Positions 1 through 11,476 of a DNA stretch of 64,000 bases are shown piece by piece; position 1 is the first letter of the stretch, and each line of letters starts with the position of its first letter. Source of the DNA: Aplectana chamaeleonis. Its lineage: Eukaryota > Nematoda > Chromadorea > Rhabditida > Cosmocercidae. Under the pieces are notes generated by a model. The model was not told where the DNA came from. It saw only the letters and a list, made by a program, of their open reading frames with translations, and ran no database searches. The position numbers and the translations under genes were made by a program. The DNA lies in assembly GCA_029168955.1 (NCBI GenBank), contig JAPDOI010001154.1, positions 62,001 through 126,000 of the forward strand. The letters run 5' to 3'.

Positions 1-248
1 TGTTTTTCGGAAAATTTTGATTTACCGATTTACCGAATTTTTCTCGAAATTTACCGAAGTTTTTACCGGAAAGAAAAATTGGGTGTTTTTCGCCGATTTG
101 GCTTACTTCTTACTCGTATTTCACGTGATTGCCACTTTTATGGCATGCCCTTGGCACGATAACCGTTTTCATCCTTATTTTTGTTACTCTTTTTCAAAAC
201 TGTTTGGCTTACTTTCTGAATATTCAAACGATCTCTTCACTCTTTCTA

Positions 249-1535
249 TTAGGTCTAGAAGTTAATTTCCGCGTTTTTTTACGCTTTTTACACTATTGAA
301 AACTGGACATACTTAAACAAAATTTTTATTCAAAATAATTTCCGTCATTAATAACAACCATTTCCCAGAGTTTGGGTAACTTATAGATTCCATCATAATA
401 AAATTTTTCTGGTTTGGCCTCCACCCATTCATCGAGCCATTTTTTGACATCTTGACGATCTTGAAAGCGCTGCTCCGCTAGACCATGCGCCATTGACCGG
501 AAAAGGTGATAATCCGACGGGGCGATGTCTGAGAGTACGGCGGGTGCGGTAAGACTTCCCATTTGAACTCTTTTAGCGTATCCTTTACCGTTCGAGCAAC
601 ATGAGGTCGAGCGTTATCATGAAGCAATATGACTTTTTCGTGTCGACTCGCCCATTCTGGTCTCTTTGCTTCGATTTCATGCCGCAATTGCGCTAGTTGA
701 TGCTGATAGCGATTCGCAGTAACTGTTTCGCCAGGTTGAAGAAGTTCATAGTACAGTATACCGCGTTGATCCCACCATATGCACAGTAAGACCTTCTTCC
801 CGTGGATGTTTGGTTTTGCGGTCGAAGTTGTTGTTTCACCAGGACTAACCCACGATTTTCTTCGCTTCGGATTGTCGTAGTACACCCACTTTTCATCGCC
901 AGTTATGATGCGGTGTAAAAAAGACTTTCTTTGGAATCGGTCCAACAAGATTTGTGAAGTTGTTTTTCTCTGCTCTTTGTTGCGTTCTGAGAGCTCATAG
1001 GGGATCCATTTTCCTTCCTTTTGAATCTTCCCCATTGCCTTCAATCGAATAGAAATTGCTTTTTGGGTGACGCCGAGAGATGCCGCGAGCTGTTCTTGCG
1101 TTTGAGCCGAATCTTGATCCAAGAAAGCCTGAAGTTCTTCGTCTTCGAACTTTTTTGGCTGTCCTGGTCGATCTTTGTCCTTAACGTCAAAATCACCCGA
1201 TTTGAAACGCTGAAACCATTCTTGGCAGGTTCTTATGGATGGAGCAGCATCCCCGTAAGCTTGGGCAAGCATTTGGTGCGCGTCAGTGGCTTTCTTCTTG
1301 AGATGAAAAAGGAAAAGGAGAGCTTCCCGCAAATGGCGTTTTTCCGGCACAAAAGTTGACATATTCTGAAACTAAAATAATACTTTTTTATAAGGTACGT
1401 GAAGCAAGTTATATATCAATAGAAAGCTGATAATACAGTGAGCATTATAACATAGAATTCGTTATATAAAAATAATTTTATTTTTTACAAAATATCAATA
1501 ACAACAAAAACGCGGAAATTAACTTCTAGACCTAA
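249..1535 (-). mobile_element. Complete mariner element (1287 bp) with perfect TIRs
   Basis: A 30-bp perfect terminal inverted repeat beginning TTAGGTCTAGAAGTTAATTT lies at 249-278 and 1506-1535. Both ends are flanked by the TA target duplication (247-248 and 1536-1537). The length is normal for the Tc1/mariner superfamily. It is inserted in the hAT element and carries one transposase gene on the minus strand. Confidence 0.95.
326..1362 (-). pseudogene. mariner transposase, one frameshift from intact
   Basis: This is a cut-and-paste transposase acting in the nucleus on the element's own TIRs. Reading starts at the ATG at 1362. Residues 1-110 are the paired-like DNA-binding region, with two helix-turn-helix motifs (TCQEWFQRFKSGDF and LAASLGVTQKAIS). 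They are followed by a WIPYEL linker, the normal mariner WVPHEL motif in slightly altered form. Catalytic Asp156 sits in TGDEKW and Asp249 in LLHDNARPH. The third Asp of the D,D(34)D triad, in APSDYHLF, lies in another frame because one base is missing near 530. The frame then runs to 326 and ends GNYFE. All three catalytic residues are preserved and 34 residues separate the last two, so the break looks recent. It is probably non-functional as it stands. Confidence 0.93.
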
Positions 1536-1669
1536 TATTAAGTGCATCTTCTTGTCGAGATATGTACCACTACGAGAAATACATACTTTATTTAGAAATC
1601 TAAACAGGCTCGCAACGCAGCAGAGTCCTGAAGCAGATATTTCAGGAAGTGGAAAAAATTTTTCGAGCT

Positions 1670-2110
1670 CCCGGACACAACACTGAATCTACTGCAGTTC
1701 TGGGATGACTGCATTGTGAATTTATCGTATCCACACCTTTCCTCACTGACCAATAAGGTGCTTGTTGGATGAGGGGGCACTGTTGTATCGCACTTGGCCA
1801 CGCCCATTTTTCCGTGCCGCAACGACTAACCTAATTTTGGCAGGAGAGGGAAACCGCGGGTAGAGGCTCAATTTAAGTGCGGCACGGTAAAATGGGCGTG
1901 GTCAAGTGCATCGAACCACAGTGCCCTTCCCCCATCCCACATAGTACCACCAATAAAAACTTGTGCGCGCCTCCTGGCACAGTTGAGGCGGAAAGGATGT
2001 TTTCCTCAGCTGGCCTAATTTTGAGTCACTACAAAAAGGCCTTGGAGACAGAAAATTTGAAAATGTTACTCTTTCTCAAAATCAACGTCCCGTTATCGGG
2101 TTCAGCCATT
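1670..2110 (+). pseudogene. hAT transposase C-terminal (dimerisation) fragment
   Basis: Two collinear pieces are visible. The piece at about 1676-1765 translates to a segment containing LLQFWDDCIVN and YPHLSSLTNK. The piece at about 1957-2100 contains PGTVEAERMFSSAG and ENLKMLLFLKIN. Together they match the order of the hAT C-terminal dimerisation region, in which a tryptophan-containing helix is followed by the (S/P)xxxERxFS motif and a final helix ending in L..LK.N. The two pieces are separated by the palindromic insertion at 1766-1939. The short word accaataa...cttgt occurs on both sides of that insertion. The N-terminal BED finger and the catalytic core are absent, so this is a relic. The family assignment is firm for the second piece and reasonable for the first. 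Confidence 0.6.
1766..1939. repeat. Palindromic MITE-like insertion in the hAT element
   Basis: The arms are about 60 bp and inverted; the outer word is tggatgaggggg on the left and its near complement cccccatccca on the right. The arms include CCACGCCCATTTT and GTGCCGCA. A related single arm sits near 52360-52400. It splits the hAT transposase remnant. Confidence 0.6.
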
Positions 2111-2406
2111 GAGCTCAGTATAATATGTAAAACTCGCTCATTATTTGCATGATCCTCATGCGCTTTAAAAAATGATGCATAAATAATATTGTTTATTTGT
2201 GCTATCGTATGGGATATGTACCAAAGTCGAAGTCGGAATTTTTTACGAATTTTCCGTTTTTACCGAGAAAAAAATTCGGTAAAAACTTTCGGTAAAAAAT
2301 TTACCGAAAAGAATTTCCCGCACACCCCTGGTCAAGATATCAGCATAAATAGGCCCGAACGGCCCCTACCATGTCGTCAACGACGTTTGAAGCGCTGAAA
2401 ACCATC

Positions 2407-2833
2407 CAGGAGGACAGTATTTGACCATCCCTGTCACGCACGCCCGTATTTTCACACCCCTTCGAGTAACAGAATGAAAAGTTAAACTTGAGAAAACATG
2501 TGATAATTGGGAGTGATATCACTATCAAATGGGAGTGGACCAGTGAAACAGCTCGATTTACCGGGATATTACATGTTTGTGCACTGATGAAATCCTCCAT
2601 TTTCAAAAGCCATCCAGAGTAGAGCGGCATTCTCGGAAGTGGATGAGAGTTTGAGGAGTTTAGACAGGAAATATCCAGGTAAATCGAGCTGTTTCTCTCG
2701 TGCACTCCCATTTGATAGTGCTATCACTCCCAAATATCACATGTTTTCTCAAGCTTAACTTTTCGTTCTGTTACTCGAAGGGGTGAGAAAATACGGGCGT
2801 GCGTGACAGGGATGGTCAAATACTGTCATCCTG
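2407..2833. repeat. Palindromic element, about 427 bp
   Basis: Inverted arms begin CAGGAKGACAGTATTTGACC and include CCCTGTCACGCACGCCCGTA; the same sequence in reverse ends at 2833. Inner arms also pair (AAATCGAGCTGTTTC and its complement). No coding capacity and no clear target duplication were seen. It abuts the dispersed repeat that begins at 2835. Confidence 0.6.
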
Positions 2834-2834
2834 C

Positions 2835-3615
2835 CCAGACCCACTCTGAAAAAACTTATAGGCATTTTTTCTCTGATTTTCGTACCTATTGTACCCTCCA
2901 AAAAGCGCATTGTTTCTACGAAAATCTTAAGCGAAGTTTGGGTGAGGGAACATTTTCCAAACTTTGCGCAGACTCAAAGCGTTCTGAACTTGTACGGATT
3001 TTCGCGTGGGCGTTTATTTATACCAATTAGAGAGCTCTCGGAGCGTTTCCAAAAAAAATATTCCAGATTTAAATTCAAATTCGCTCTGGGAGTTATTTGA
3101 AGTACTCAACACGAATCTGATGTCAGTTTATCGATTTTTCACAGTTTGCGGTAGATTACGGTAGGTATACGGTAGCCTGGTGAAAGTCTCAGATTTGTCT
3201 CAAAGTTTCCATTTGGGGGTTATTTGGGGTGCTGAATACGAATTCGACGTCCATTTGTCGATTATCGGAATATTGAGGTAGATTTTGCTTCCTAATTGGC
3301 ATGTCACCTGCCGTGACCTACAGTAAACCCTAAAAAATTCGGCAAGTTAACCGCAGATTCCTGTTTAGCACCCCAGATTACCCCTACATACATGTCTTCA
3401 GCAAAATTCGGAGAAAAAATTAAAAAACACTCTAAAAATTCCATAGGAGGTAGGTACCCTTACCTGGCCGCAAAGCTTCAAAAAACGCTCATGACTTTTT
3501 TCAGAGTGGGTCCAGGGAGCAGCAATGGGCATATTCGGATTTTCGTGCGAAAATGGTTCTAGAAAAGTACATTTCATTTGGAATGGTCACTGTGACTTAT
3601 TGTGGTTCCCTTGTG
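2835..3615. repeat. Dispersed repeat rich in CGGTAG/TACCGT, incomplete copy
   Basis: Shares cccaccctgaaa-like, ggttatttggggtgctgaa, tttacggtag and tagtggttcccttgt blocks with the complete copy at 45946-46977. The right end (gtggttcccttgt) is at about 3602-3615. The left end is replaced by the palindrome ending at 2833. Confidence 0.55.
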
Positions 3616-4310
3616 AGATCAGCCTCGGTAGGCCGTCAGCTAATGGTATGGTAAGGTGAGGTAATGGGCCCATTTCGTTTCTCTCACATAGTTTAGCCTC
3701 TTTATTCGTTGATTAATGTGAATCTGACAAAGATCTCTGTGAGATCGATAGCGCCTTTTGTACTTACCACATCGCTAGAAGTTGAAAACGGAGGTTTTGC
3801 CGCAGATTATCGGATGCCAAAATGCAGTTCCCCGCCATTTATCACGATCCTTGTGATTAGGCTGGCTCATTGCCCGCCTGTCCTCACATTCTACCGAAAA
3901 CCCACCATCAATGGTTTAGCGTGAAATCTGCCCTTGAGATCTTGATCTCAACTAAACAAGCTCCAATCAACCAAATGACTGATAGACAAGACCATTCTAA
4001 AATCGTTCGTAGTGCAGACTGAGCAGCCCAACTCAATCAGAATTCAACTAACCTCCCTTACAGGTCCGAGTTCAGTCCTGCTTCTGATAACTTTCTTGCC
4101 TTCACAGTGAATTGTACTGTACTCTTCAACATAAACACATGCGTTTTCCTGGATCGCAGCAGTCATGAATCTTCATTGATTATCAAACCATGGATGAAGG
4201 ATGTTTGGAGTAGTTCAGGGAACTCAGACTACGCTTGTTTCGGACAAAAACTAGGTAAAATCCCTAAAGCCCGCAGAATTCGGAATTCTAGGGGTGAAAC
4301 TCCGCACATA
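3616..4310. other. Unassigned sequence, no convincing gene
   Basis: Contains short open stretches on both strands but nothing I recognise. A 31-codon minus-strand reading near 3780-3870 is followed by a possible GTAAGT donor, but no partner exons were found. Confidence 0.3.
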
Positions 4311-4999
4311 CAATTCCGCGCTAAGTTTTCTTAAAACGGGGAGCATCAGGCAAACTTGGCAAAAAAGCGTACGATGCATGTAACTTTTTCGAATGGAGAC
4401 TTTTCCAAATTCTGAAAAAACTATCATATCCACAGATCAAATTGCTACCTAACTATGTAACTTGTGTGCCGAAGTTCCCTAAAAACGCTTTGTTTTTGAA
4501 AGGAACAGTTTTTTTTTCAAGAATTCTTCTGAGAAACGTCGTGCGCGGCAAAGGGCGGCGAAACTTTGAGCAGTAATTGTACGAGTAATGGAAGAGCACT
4601 CTGTATGCTTCCTTTATAAATTAGGTGCAGGTGAGAGAATCTCAAGGTTCATGTTGGTTGAATTTTCGAAATCCTTCAAAAGATCTGAGAGTCCGGGGAT
4701 TTCTCAACAAAGCTCCTACTTTTCAGGTGGACTTTGGTTCATTTCAAGTGAACTCATGCTTTCGATTATCACCGCGGGGAGCGGTGGCTTTTTCGTCGGA
4801 ACCTCCTTATCACGAATTATTGTTCACCGAGGCTCACCGCTCCGCTGCTGGAGATTATCGATATGGACAGGTCACTAGAGATTTTTCAGAGTCTAGTTCT
4901 CAAGCGTGTTTAATGAAGGATTTCGAAAATTCAACCAACACATACCTTGAGATTCTCTACCCTGCACCTAATTTATGACGAAAGCATGCAGATTGCCCT
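4311..4999. repeat. Truncated copy of the 10689-11476 foldback family
   Basis: Begins CAATTCCGCGCTAAG after a TA at 4309-4310 and follows the arm of the 10689-11476 element (GCATCAGGCAAACTTGGCA, gatgcatgtaac, tgtgccgaagttccct). A short right arm (4914-4995) mirrors 4587-4690. The copy stops where the large foldback begins at TTAA 5000-5003. Confidence 0.65.
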
Positions 5000-6136
5000 T
5001 TAAGCGCATGAAAATTTGCGTAAATTACGTCTTTGATTGCAAAAGCCTCCAAGTATTATTTTCATACGTTAAGCTTTATAACCCATGAATCGATAGCAGG
5101 TTGACGGTGATGCGTAATGATGATGACATAGTGCTCTGAGAAATATCGATAAGATTGATGATAGACGATTGTTGCTGTTATTGTTATTGAGAGTGATTGT
5201 GACTGATGGTGTTATTTTGATAAGTGGCCTATAAAAAGGTTGCAGTGCGGGTCGCACTTTGCTAACTTTCTGTTGTGGCTTGGAAATCTGAATGAAGACT
5301 TCGAACGCAGCAGAGGCCAGTGGACAGCAACGATCAGGTCGGATCGTACTGCTCACACTTGATGTCCGTATTCGGAAGAGGAAACGGCATGGGCGGGGGC
5401 ACCGTCTTGCTTCTAATTCAAGATCGCATTTCTACGTAGACATGGCGAAAACATCAATTTCATGAAAGCTTCGAAGAATAGCATCACTTTCAAATATGGT
5501 GACGAAACTATCCAATATTACCGTGTCTACATAGGCCGTTGATCACATTGTTGAAGCTGTTTTTTTCAGCAAAACTTTCTTTCGAAATGTACCAATCTTC
5601 GGAGAGCGAAAGAAATGATAAGCGGAAGCACAGTAAAACTCGTCAATGGGCTGGCTCCGGTAATCTTTGATCTTTGGGGAATAAGACCGGGAACATCTGC
5701 CCCAATGGGCCATTTTGAAGCAAAGGGTGACTGCTTGAAAACGAATCTTAGCGGAAATCCTTGGGCATTCCATTGAAAGAAGGCGAGGGTGAATCGCAGA
5801 AATCCAATTTCGGGTCTGGCCAGTGCTCACAACAGCTGCCTTCGTGCCACATTTTTCGTTTCAGGGAAAATGCAAAAATAACGAAATTGTGGTAGCGCTG
5901 AAATTGGCAAAGCGCACGTATAATATTGAGCATTCGGCTCTCGTGATCTTTTAGAAAAAGATTCGAGGACTTCAGCCATGCTACGTTTTCAAGCAGACAC
6001 CCTCTGCTTTAAAATGGCCCCACTGGAGCGATTCTCCAGGTTCGCACGCCGGACGTAGGAGAGTTTATCAAAGACGACTACAGGGTGATTTATTTTTGGA
6101 GGAATTGAGACCCCTGAGGCTTCTGTCCACCCCTTA

Positions 6137-6425
6137 TTGGGCTGGCAACTAAGTCATTGGTGATTTTTTTTTTAGAAAATGAAAGACAATTTTTCATGCA
6201 ACAATATAACTTTATCCTGTAATGTATTGCTCATTCTGAGCAATGACCTTTTGCCATCCTTCAGGCAGCATAATAATTTCACGTTTATAAAACTTCTGGT
6301 TTTTATCAGCAAAAACTGAACCATGTACGATTTGACATCATTATCATTATTGAAATTTTTACCATTCAGGAGTTTTGCAAAGATCGAAATAAAAAGTAAA
6401 TAGATGGTGCAAGGTCAGGACTAAA
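6137..6425 (-). pseudogene. mariner transposase 3' end fragment (left arm)
   Basis: The end reads TTGGGCTGGCAACTAAGTCA after TA at 6135-6136, a typical mariner terminus. The coding remnant on the minus strand shows, across shifting frames, SPDLAPS, GKNFNNDNDVKS, LPEGWQKVI and QYITG, the C-terminal order of mariner transposases. Only about 290 bp survive. The identical fragment occurs in inverted orientation in the other arm, so it was present before the arm was duplicated. Confidence 0.75.
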
Positions 6426-6502
6426 GTGTGTCCGAATGATACTGGCCGACCACGCGGGCGTTGTACGCGGCAGGCGGCTGTCGAATGCGACTCTCTCGGA
6501 AA

Positions 6503-7364
6503 AGCATGGGAAATGACAGTGAGCCTGCCCTCTCGGCCATAGACTAGGAGCGGGACTGGCAGCGGCTGGCAGCAAGAAATCAATTAGGCCCTAGTTATAC
6601 ACAAGCGGAATGAAAACGTTTCGCGATGACATTGCCGCCGATTGCTGCGTGAATCAGGGACTCGCCTGCAATGTTGCGTCTTTGACGTCTTCGACGCATT
6701 AATGCAGACTAAAATTTTCCAGGTGTTTCAATTGTATTTTAATGTTTTTTTTTCGCTTGTATCACTTGTTAATTGCGTGATACCACTGATAACCGATTCC
6801 TCTTGTCATAACAGCGCTCTTTATATCGTTTTGGTAATGTTTTCACGATTTTAAATCTGAAAAATAATCAGCTGGTGGAAATTGGCAAATTTCCAACAGT
6901 GAAGGTCCCGCAGCGATACAGTATACAGAGCCGCGGCGTGTATAAGGCCTCTTTCAGAGTGCGGTCGTTGATCGCAGCGATGACATGTTTTGAATGCAGA
7001 TCGACGTGCGACGCGATCTCGATCGATGCTCATGTTTATTATCCCATCGCGTCGCTTGGCGATCGAACTCTGAAAAAGGCCTAACGGTTCGGGACGGGCT
7101 GCCGGCGCGTTTTTCTGCGACAACTGTTCCTTTTGGCATGCCTGAGCACAGTTTAGGCCCCGGTCAGACTTCGTCGAAAAACCTGCTGAGTCCGAATGAG
7201 TCCGGGGTGGAAAAACCTGCTGAGTCCCACTGAGTCCGGTTGCCCCCAGCGCCAACCAATTCCTCTGCGAAACACGCAATTGATAGTGACGATTATCACC
7301 TCAGCTGTGAATTGGAACGTGTTTGGTGACTGATTTTTCTTGTTTTCAACATGTCTGAATCTGA
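6503..7364. other. Loop of the giant foldback
   Basis: Unique 862 bp between the arms. Holds a two-copy tandem repeat of about 34 bp (aaacctgctgagtcc...gagtccgg) near 7178-7240. The inner arm ends carry AGTGTGTCCGAATGA, the terminal motif of the Harbinger-like MITE at 63602-63889. No gene recognised. Confidence 0.5.
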
Positions 7365-7439
7365 TTTCCGAGAGAGTCGCATTCGACAGCCGCCTGCCGC
7401 GTACAACGCCCGCGTGGTCGGCCAGTATCATTCGGATAC

Positions 7440-7730
7440 ACTTTAGTCCTGACCTTGCACCATCTATTTACTTTTTATTTCGATCTTTGCAAAACTCCTG
7501 AATGGTAAAAATTTCAATAATGATAATGATGTCAAATCGTACATGGTTCAGTTTTTGCTGATAAAAACCAGAAGTTTTATAAACGTGAAATTATTATGCT
7601 GCCTGAAGGATGGCAAAAGGTCATTGCTCAGAATGAGCAATACATTACAGGATAAAGTTATATTGTTGCATGAAAAATTGTCTTTCATTTTCTAAAAAAA
7701 AATCCGCAATGACTTAGTTGCCAACCCAAT
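7440..7730 (+). pseudogene. mariner transposase 3' end fragment (right arm)
   Basis: Mirror copy of 6137-6425, reading SPDLAPSIYFLFRS then, in another frame, GKNFNNDNDVKS and LPEGWQKVIAQN, and ending in the TIR GACTTAGTTGCCAACCCAA. It has the same stop and frameshifts as the left-arm copy. Confidence 0.75.
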
Positions 7731-9059
7731 AAGGGGTGGACAGAAGCCTCAGGGGTCTCCAATTCCTCCAAAAATAAATCACCCTGTAGTCGTCTTTGAT
7801 AAACTCTCCTACGTCCGGCGTGCGAACCTGGAGAATCGCTCCAGTGGGGCCATTTTAAAGCAGAGGGTGTCTGCTTGAAAACGTAGCATGGCTGAAGTCC
7901 TCGAATCTTTTTCTAAAAGATCACGAGAGCCGAATGCTCAATATTATACGTGCGCTTTGCCAATTTCAGCGCTACCACAATTTCGTTATTTTTGCATTTT
8001 CCCTGAAACGAAAAATGTGGCACGAAGGCAGCTGTTGTGAGCACTGGCCAGACCCGAAATTGGATTTCTGCGATTCACCCTCGCCTTCTTTCAATGGAAT
8101 GCCCAAGGATTTCCGCTAAGATTCGTTTTCAAGCAGTCACCCTTTGCTTCAAAATGGCCCATTGGGGCAGATGTTCCCGGTCTTATTCCCCAAAGATCAA
8201 AGATTACCGGAGCCAGCCCATTGACGAGTTTTACTGTGCTTCCGCTTATCATTTCTTTCGCTCTCCGAAGATTGGTACATTTCGAAAGCAAGTTTTGCTG
8301 AAAAAAACAGCTTCAACAATGTGATCAACGGCCTATGTAGACACGGTAATATTGGATAGTTTCGTCACCATATTTGAAAGTGATGCTATTCTTCGAAGCT
8401 TTCATGAAATTGATGTTTTCGCCATGTCTACGTAGAAATGCGATCTTGAATTAGAAGCAAGACGGTGCCCCTCCACTGGCCTCTGCTGCGTTCGAAGTCT
8501 TCATTCAGATTTCCAAGCCACAACAGAAAGTTAGCAAAGTGCGACCCGCACTGCAACCTTTTTATAGGCCACTTATCAAAATAACACCATCAGTCACAAT
8601 CACTCTCAATAACAATAACAGCAACAATCGTCTATCATCAATCTTATCGATATTTCTCAGAGCACTATGTCATCATCATTACGCATCACCGTCAACCTGC
8701 TATCGATTCATGGGTTATAAAGCTTAACGTATGAAAATAAGACTTGGAGGCTTTTGCAATCAAAGACGTAATTTACGCAAATTTTCATGCGCTTAAAGAC
8801 AGTGGTCTCGATAAAAAAAAAGCTGTCTTCATTTCTTCTCTAAACCCTTTCCTGGAGTTGGAGTAGTAGGACCTACCAGGTTGTTCAATAAGTTTTGTCG
8901 TTCGATAAGAAAAACACAATTTTATGGTTCAAAATAGACTTTATTATTCAGTATAATCCCCCTGAACATTAATATATCCTCTGTTTCCGAGTGTGATTTA
9001 TTTCCGTTCGTCGCGTGCGTCTGCGTGCGTCCCCTGCGTCTCCTTCTCCCCACAATTGT

Positions 9060-9082
9060 GGTGCGCGCGAAGCGCGCACCAG
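9060..9082. repeat. GC-rich palindrome shared with 50307-50329
   Basis: A 23-bp near-perfect palindrome built on gcgcgcgaagcgcgc, flanked by agatttgg and caattgtgg. The same core with the same flanks occurs inverted at 50307-50329. Confidence 0.6.
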
Positions 9083-10035
9083 ATTTGGTTTTGAATTGGG
9101 CACGCGCGCAACCCCTTTTTCAAAATCTCAGTTCAGAGTGAACGTAGGAATTAGAGCTAAAGTGCATTAAAAAGAGCGCAAAAAGTTGGCAGATGTGCCC
9201 GAAAATGGTTCAGAACGGTTCGCTGGTTTTCGAGTAAAAATTGAAAGACCGCTCGTTTTTGTTGTTAATCTCCTTTTTTTTATTCAGACGGCGTTCACGA
9301 TCTTGCGGGTACACTTAAAATTGAGCTAGGGAGCTCATTTTTGGACAGGAGGCTGGAAATGGATGCAGGTCGCTCCTATTCCAATTTGAACTTGATACCT
9401 TAACTTTGAAGGGTACCTCAAAATCGTGGGTTTATATACTAAAGTAGCCGTGGAGCACGAAAACTGATTTTTTCTGCTACTGCTGTGGAGACCGGAGTGT
9501 GTGGGTGAATCTGCAGCCAATCAGCACAGGTCGTCGGAGGTAAGTACCGAACTTGTCACAATTCGTACTCATGACACGTCATCGATCGATAATCAACATT
9601 ATCGATTTTCGCACTTTTTGCACAAAAATGCGGCTAGGAGTGGTGATTGCTGATGGGATTGGTTTTCTTGGTTGGAGAATTTTGCTCATCAGTCATTATC
9701 GATAAATACCAATCAATAATATTGATTTTTTCGCCTGTTGCACAAAATGCCGCAATGATTTTTGATTGTTGATGGCTCTAAGTCACTTGTCTGGGAAATT
9801 CTTCTCATCATGCAAGATCAAGTATTAAACTAGATTTTCTTCAATTATCGATAATATTGAGTTCTCACATAATGCTCAAAATGCGGCAATGAGTGGTATT
9901 TTTTATGGTTTTGAGTCATAAGTTTCAGAAATTGTACTCATACGACAATATCGTCTGTTAGATGTTTCATCATTCCAAAATGGAAATCGTTGAGCAAAAT
10001 TGAAATTAGAAAGGGAACCTTCGGGAAAAATATGT

Positions 10036-10548
10036 GAAATTTCTGAAAATTTAGCTTCCTGGCAAAAGTAGCGATTTGGCAATGGTGGAAAAAGCTTCAG
10101 AAATATCTTGAAATATCTTAAAAAAGGATTTGGCGTAAAATGGCCTGGAAATATAAAAAAGCTAGGAAATGAAGTGAAATAACCGAAAATGCGATTTGGT
10201 GGTCGATCATTTCACAAGCTTCTCCGTTAAACTTATCAGAACAAAATCAAGCGCGATATGGAATGGAGTTTGCCTAGTTTGACCTTGCTGATTCCCTTAT
10301 TACAGCTTTTAAAAATGGCTTACTGTTGCGCGCTTGATTTCGTTTTGATAAGTTTAACGGAGAAGCTTGTGAAATGATCGACCACCAAATCGCATTTTTG
10401 GTTATTTCACTTCATTTCCTAGCTTTTTTATATTTCCAGGCCATTTTACGCCAAATCATTTTTTAAGATATTTCAAGATATTTCTGAAGCTTTTTCCACC
10501 ATTGCCAAATCGTTACTTTTGCCAGGAAGCTAAATTTTCAGAAATTTC
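10036..10548. repeat. Palindromic element, about 513 bp
   Basis: Arms 10036-10253 and 10329-10548 are inverted and nearly identical (GAAATTTCTGAAAATTTAGC outermost, CGCGCTTGATTT innermost) around a spacer of about 75 bp. Non-coding; nested in 8977-10617. Confidence 0.75.
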
Positions 10549-10688
10549 TCGCTGTCTCTACCCTCGTTCCGCACAAGCGCCGAAGGAGCAGAGTAAATCC
10601 GGCACGGAACCAGAGGATACCTGCTCCAACGATCCTCCAATCTGTGGATCCCATCCCTGAAGTGAGAATCCGGAAGGTCTGCAAAATA

Positions 10689-11476
10689 CAATACCCGCGC
10701 TAAGTTTTGTAAAAACGGGGAGCATCTGGCAAACTTGGCAGAAAAGCGTCCGATGCATGCAACTTTTTGGAATAAAGACTTTTTTGAATTCTGAAAACGC
10801 TATCATATTCACAGATTAGATTCCTACCTAACTATGTCACTTGTGTGCCGAAGTTCCCTAAGAGCGCTTTGTTTTCGAAGGAAATAGTTTTTGCAATGGT
10901 TTTTCAAAAACGTCGCGCGCGGTGAATGCGGCAAAACTTTGAGCAGTATTTGTACAAGTAATCGAAGAGCATTCAGTATGTTTTCTTCAAGAAATAGGTG
11001 CAGGTGGGAGAAGCTCAAGGTTTGTTTAGGTTGAATTTTCGAAATCCTTCATTTATGAGTCCGGGTATTTCGCAACAAAACTCCGACTTTTCAGGTAGTT
11101 CTCAATCCTGTTTAATGAAGGATTTCGAAAATTCAACCTGAACAAACCTTGAGATGCTCTCACCTGGCCCTAATTCTTGAAGAAAACATACCGATTGCTC
11201 TTCGATTACTTGTGAAAACACTGCTCAAAGTTTCGCCGCTTTCGCCGCGCGCCGTTTTTTTTAAACGATTGCAAAAACTATTTCCTCAAAAAACAAAGCG
11301 CTTTTAGGGAACTAAGGCACACAAGTCACATAATTAGGTAACACTTTGGTTTGTGAACACGATAGCGTTTTGAGAATTCAAAAAAGTCTTCATTCAGCAA
11401 AGTTACATGCATCGGACGCTTTTTTGCCAAGTTTGCTAGATGCTCCCCGTTTTTACAAAACTTAGCGCGGGTATTG
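10689..11476. mobile_element. Foldback element, 788 bp, TA target
   Basis: Ends read CAATACCCGCGCTAAGTTTT and its inverse, with TA at 10687-10688 and 11477-11478. Arms of nearly 390 bp face each other across a short centre near 11095. It is inserted in the mariner transposase, whose frame is restored on removal. A truncated relative lies at 4311-4999. Confidence 0.88.

Larger units (their letters stand above)
1..2331 (+). mobile_element. hAT-type DNA transposon, left end outside the window
   Basis: The right terminus reads (reverse complement) CAGGGGTGTGCGGGAA and ends at 2331, a typical hAT end. Both flanks are rich in the same subterminal word (ttaccga/tcggtaa) at 1-100 and 2226-2310, so the window opens just inside the left end. 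Inside are remnants of a hAT transposase C-terminus on the + strand. A mariner (249-1535) and a palindromic element (1766-1939) are inserted in it. The 8-bp target duplication cannot be tested because the left flank is missing. Confidence 0.65.
5004..8792. mobile_element. Giant foldback element with about 1.5 kb inverted arms and TTAA duplications
   Basis: The left arm (5004-6502) and right arm (7365-8792) are near-identical inverted copies. Position pairs sum to 13867 over the inner part and to 13796 over the outer part, because the right arm lacks 71 bp near 8474. Two overlapping reading frames inside the arms are identical apart from one residue, so the arms are recent or kept alike by gene conversion. 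Outer ends read GCGCATGAAAATTTGCG on both sides and are flanked by TTAA (5000-5003 and 8793-8796), the target duplication of piggyBac-type transposition. No transposase is present. Each arm carries a mariner 3' fragment. The ORFs of up to 95 codons within the arms match no family I know. Confidence 0.85.
8977..10617. mobile_element. Non-autonomous TA-duplicating element inside the mariner
   Basis: Weak TIR TCCTCTGKTTCCG at both ends, with TA at 8975-8976 and 10618-10619. The host mariner frame is restored exactly on removal. Contains the GC-rich palindrome at 9060-9082 and the long palindrome at 10036-10548. No transposase was seen in its 1641 bp. Confidence 0.7.

Noticed and set aside
4588..4978. 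Overlapping ORFs of about 96 and 117 codons
   Set aside because: They lie in the arms and spacer of the truncated foldback at 4311-4999, and similar arms recur at 10689-11476; no protein motif.
5069..5933. ORFs of 61-95 codons, repeated at 7934-8727
   Set aside because: They are duplicated because the arms are inverted copies. No domain, and two overlapping frames are equally open, so coding is unsupported.
6427..7443. Inner part of the giant foldback as an independent Harbinger-like insertion
   Set aside because: Its flanking trinucleotides are inverted (TAA and TTA) rather than direct, as expected from the palindrome itself, not from a separate insertion.
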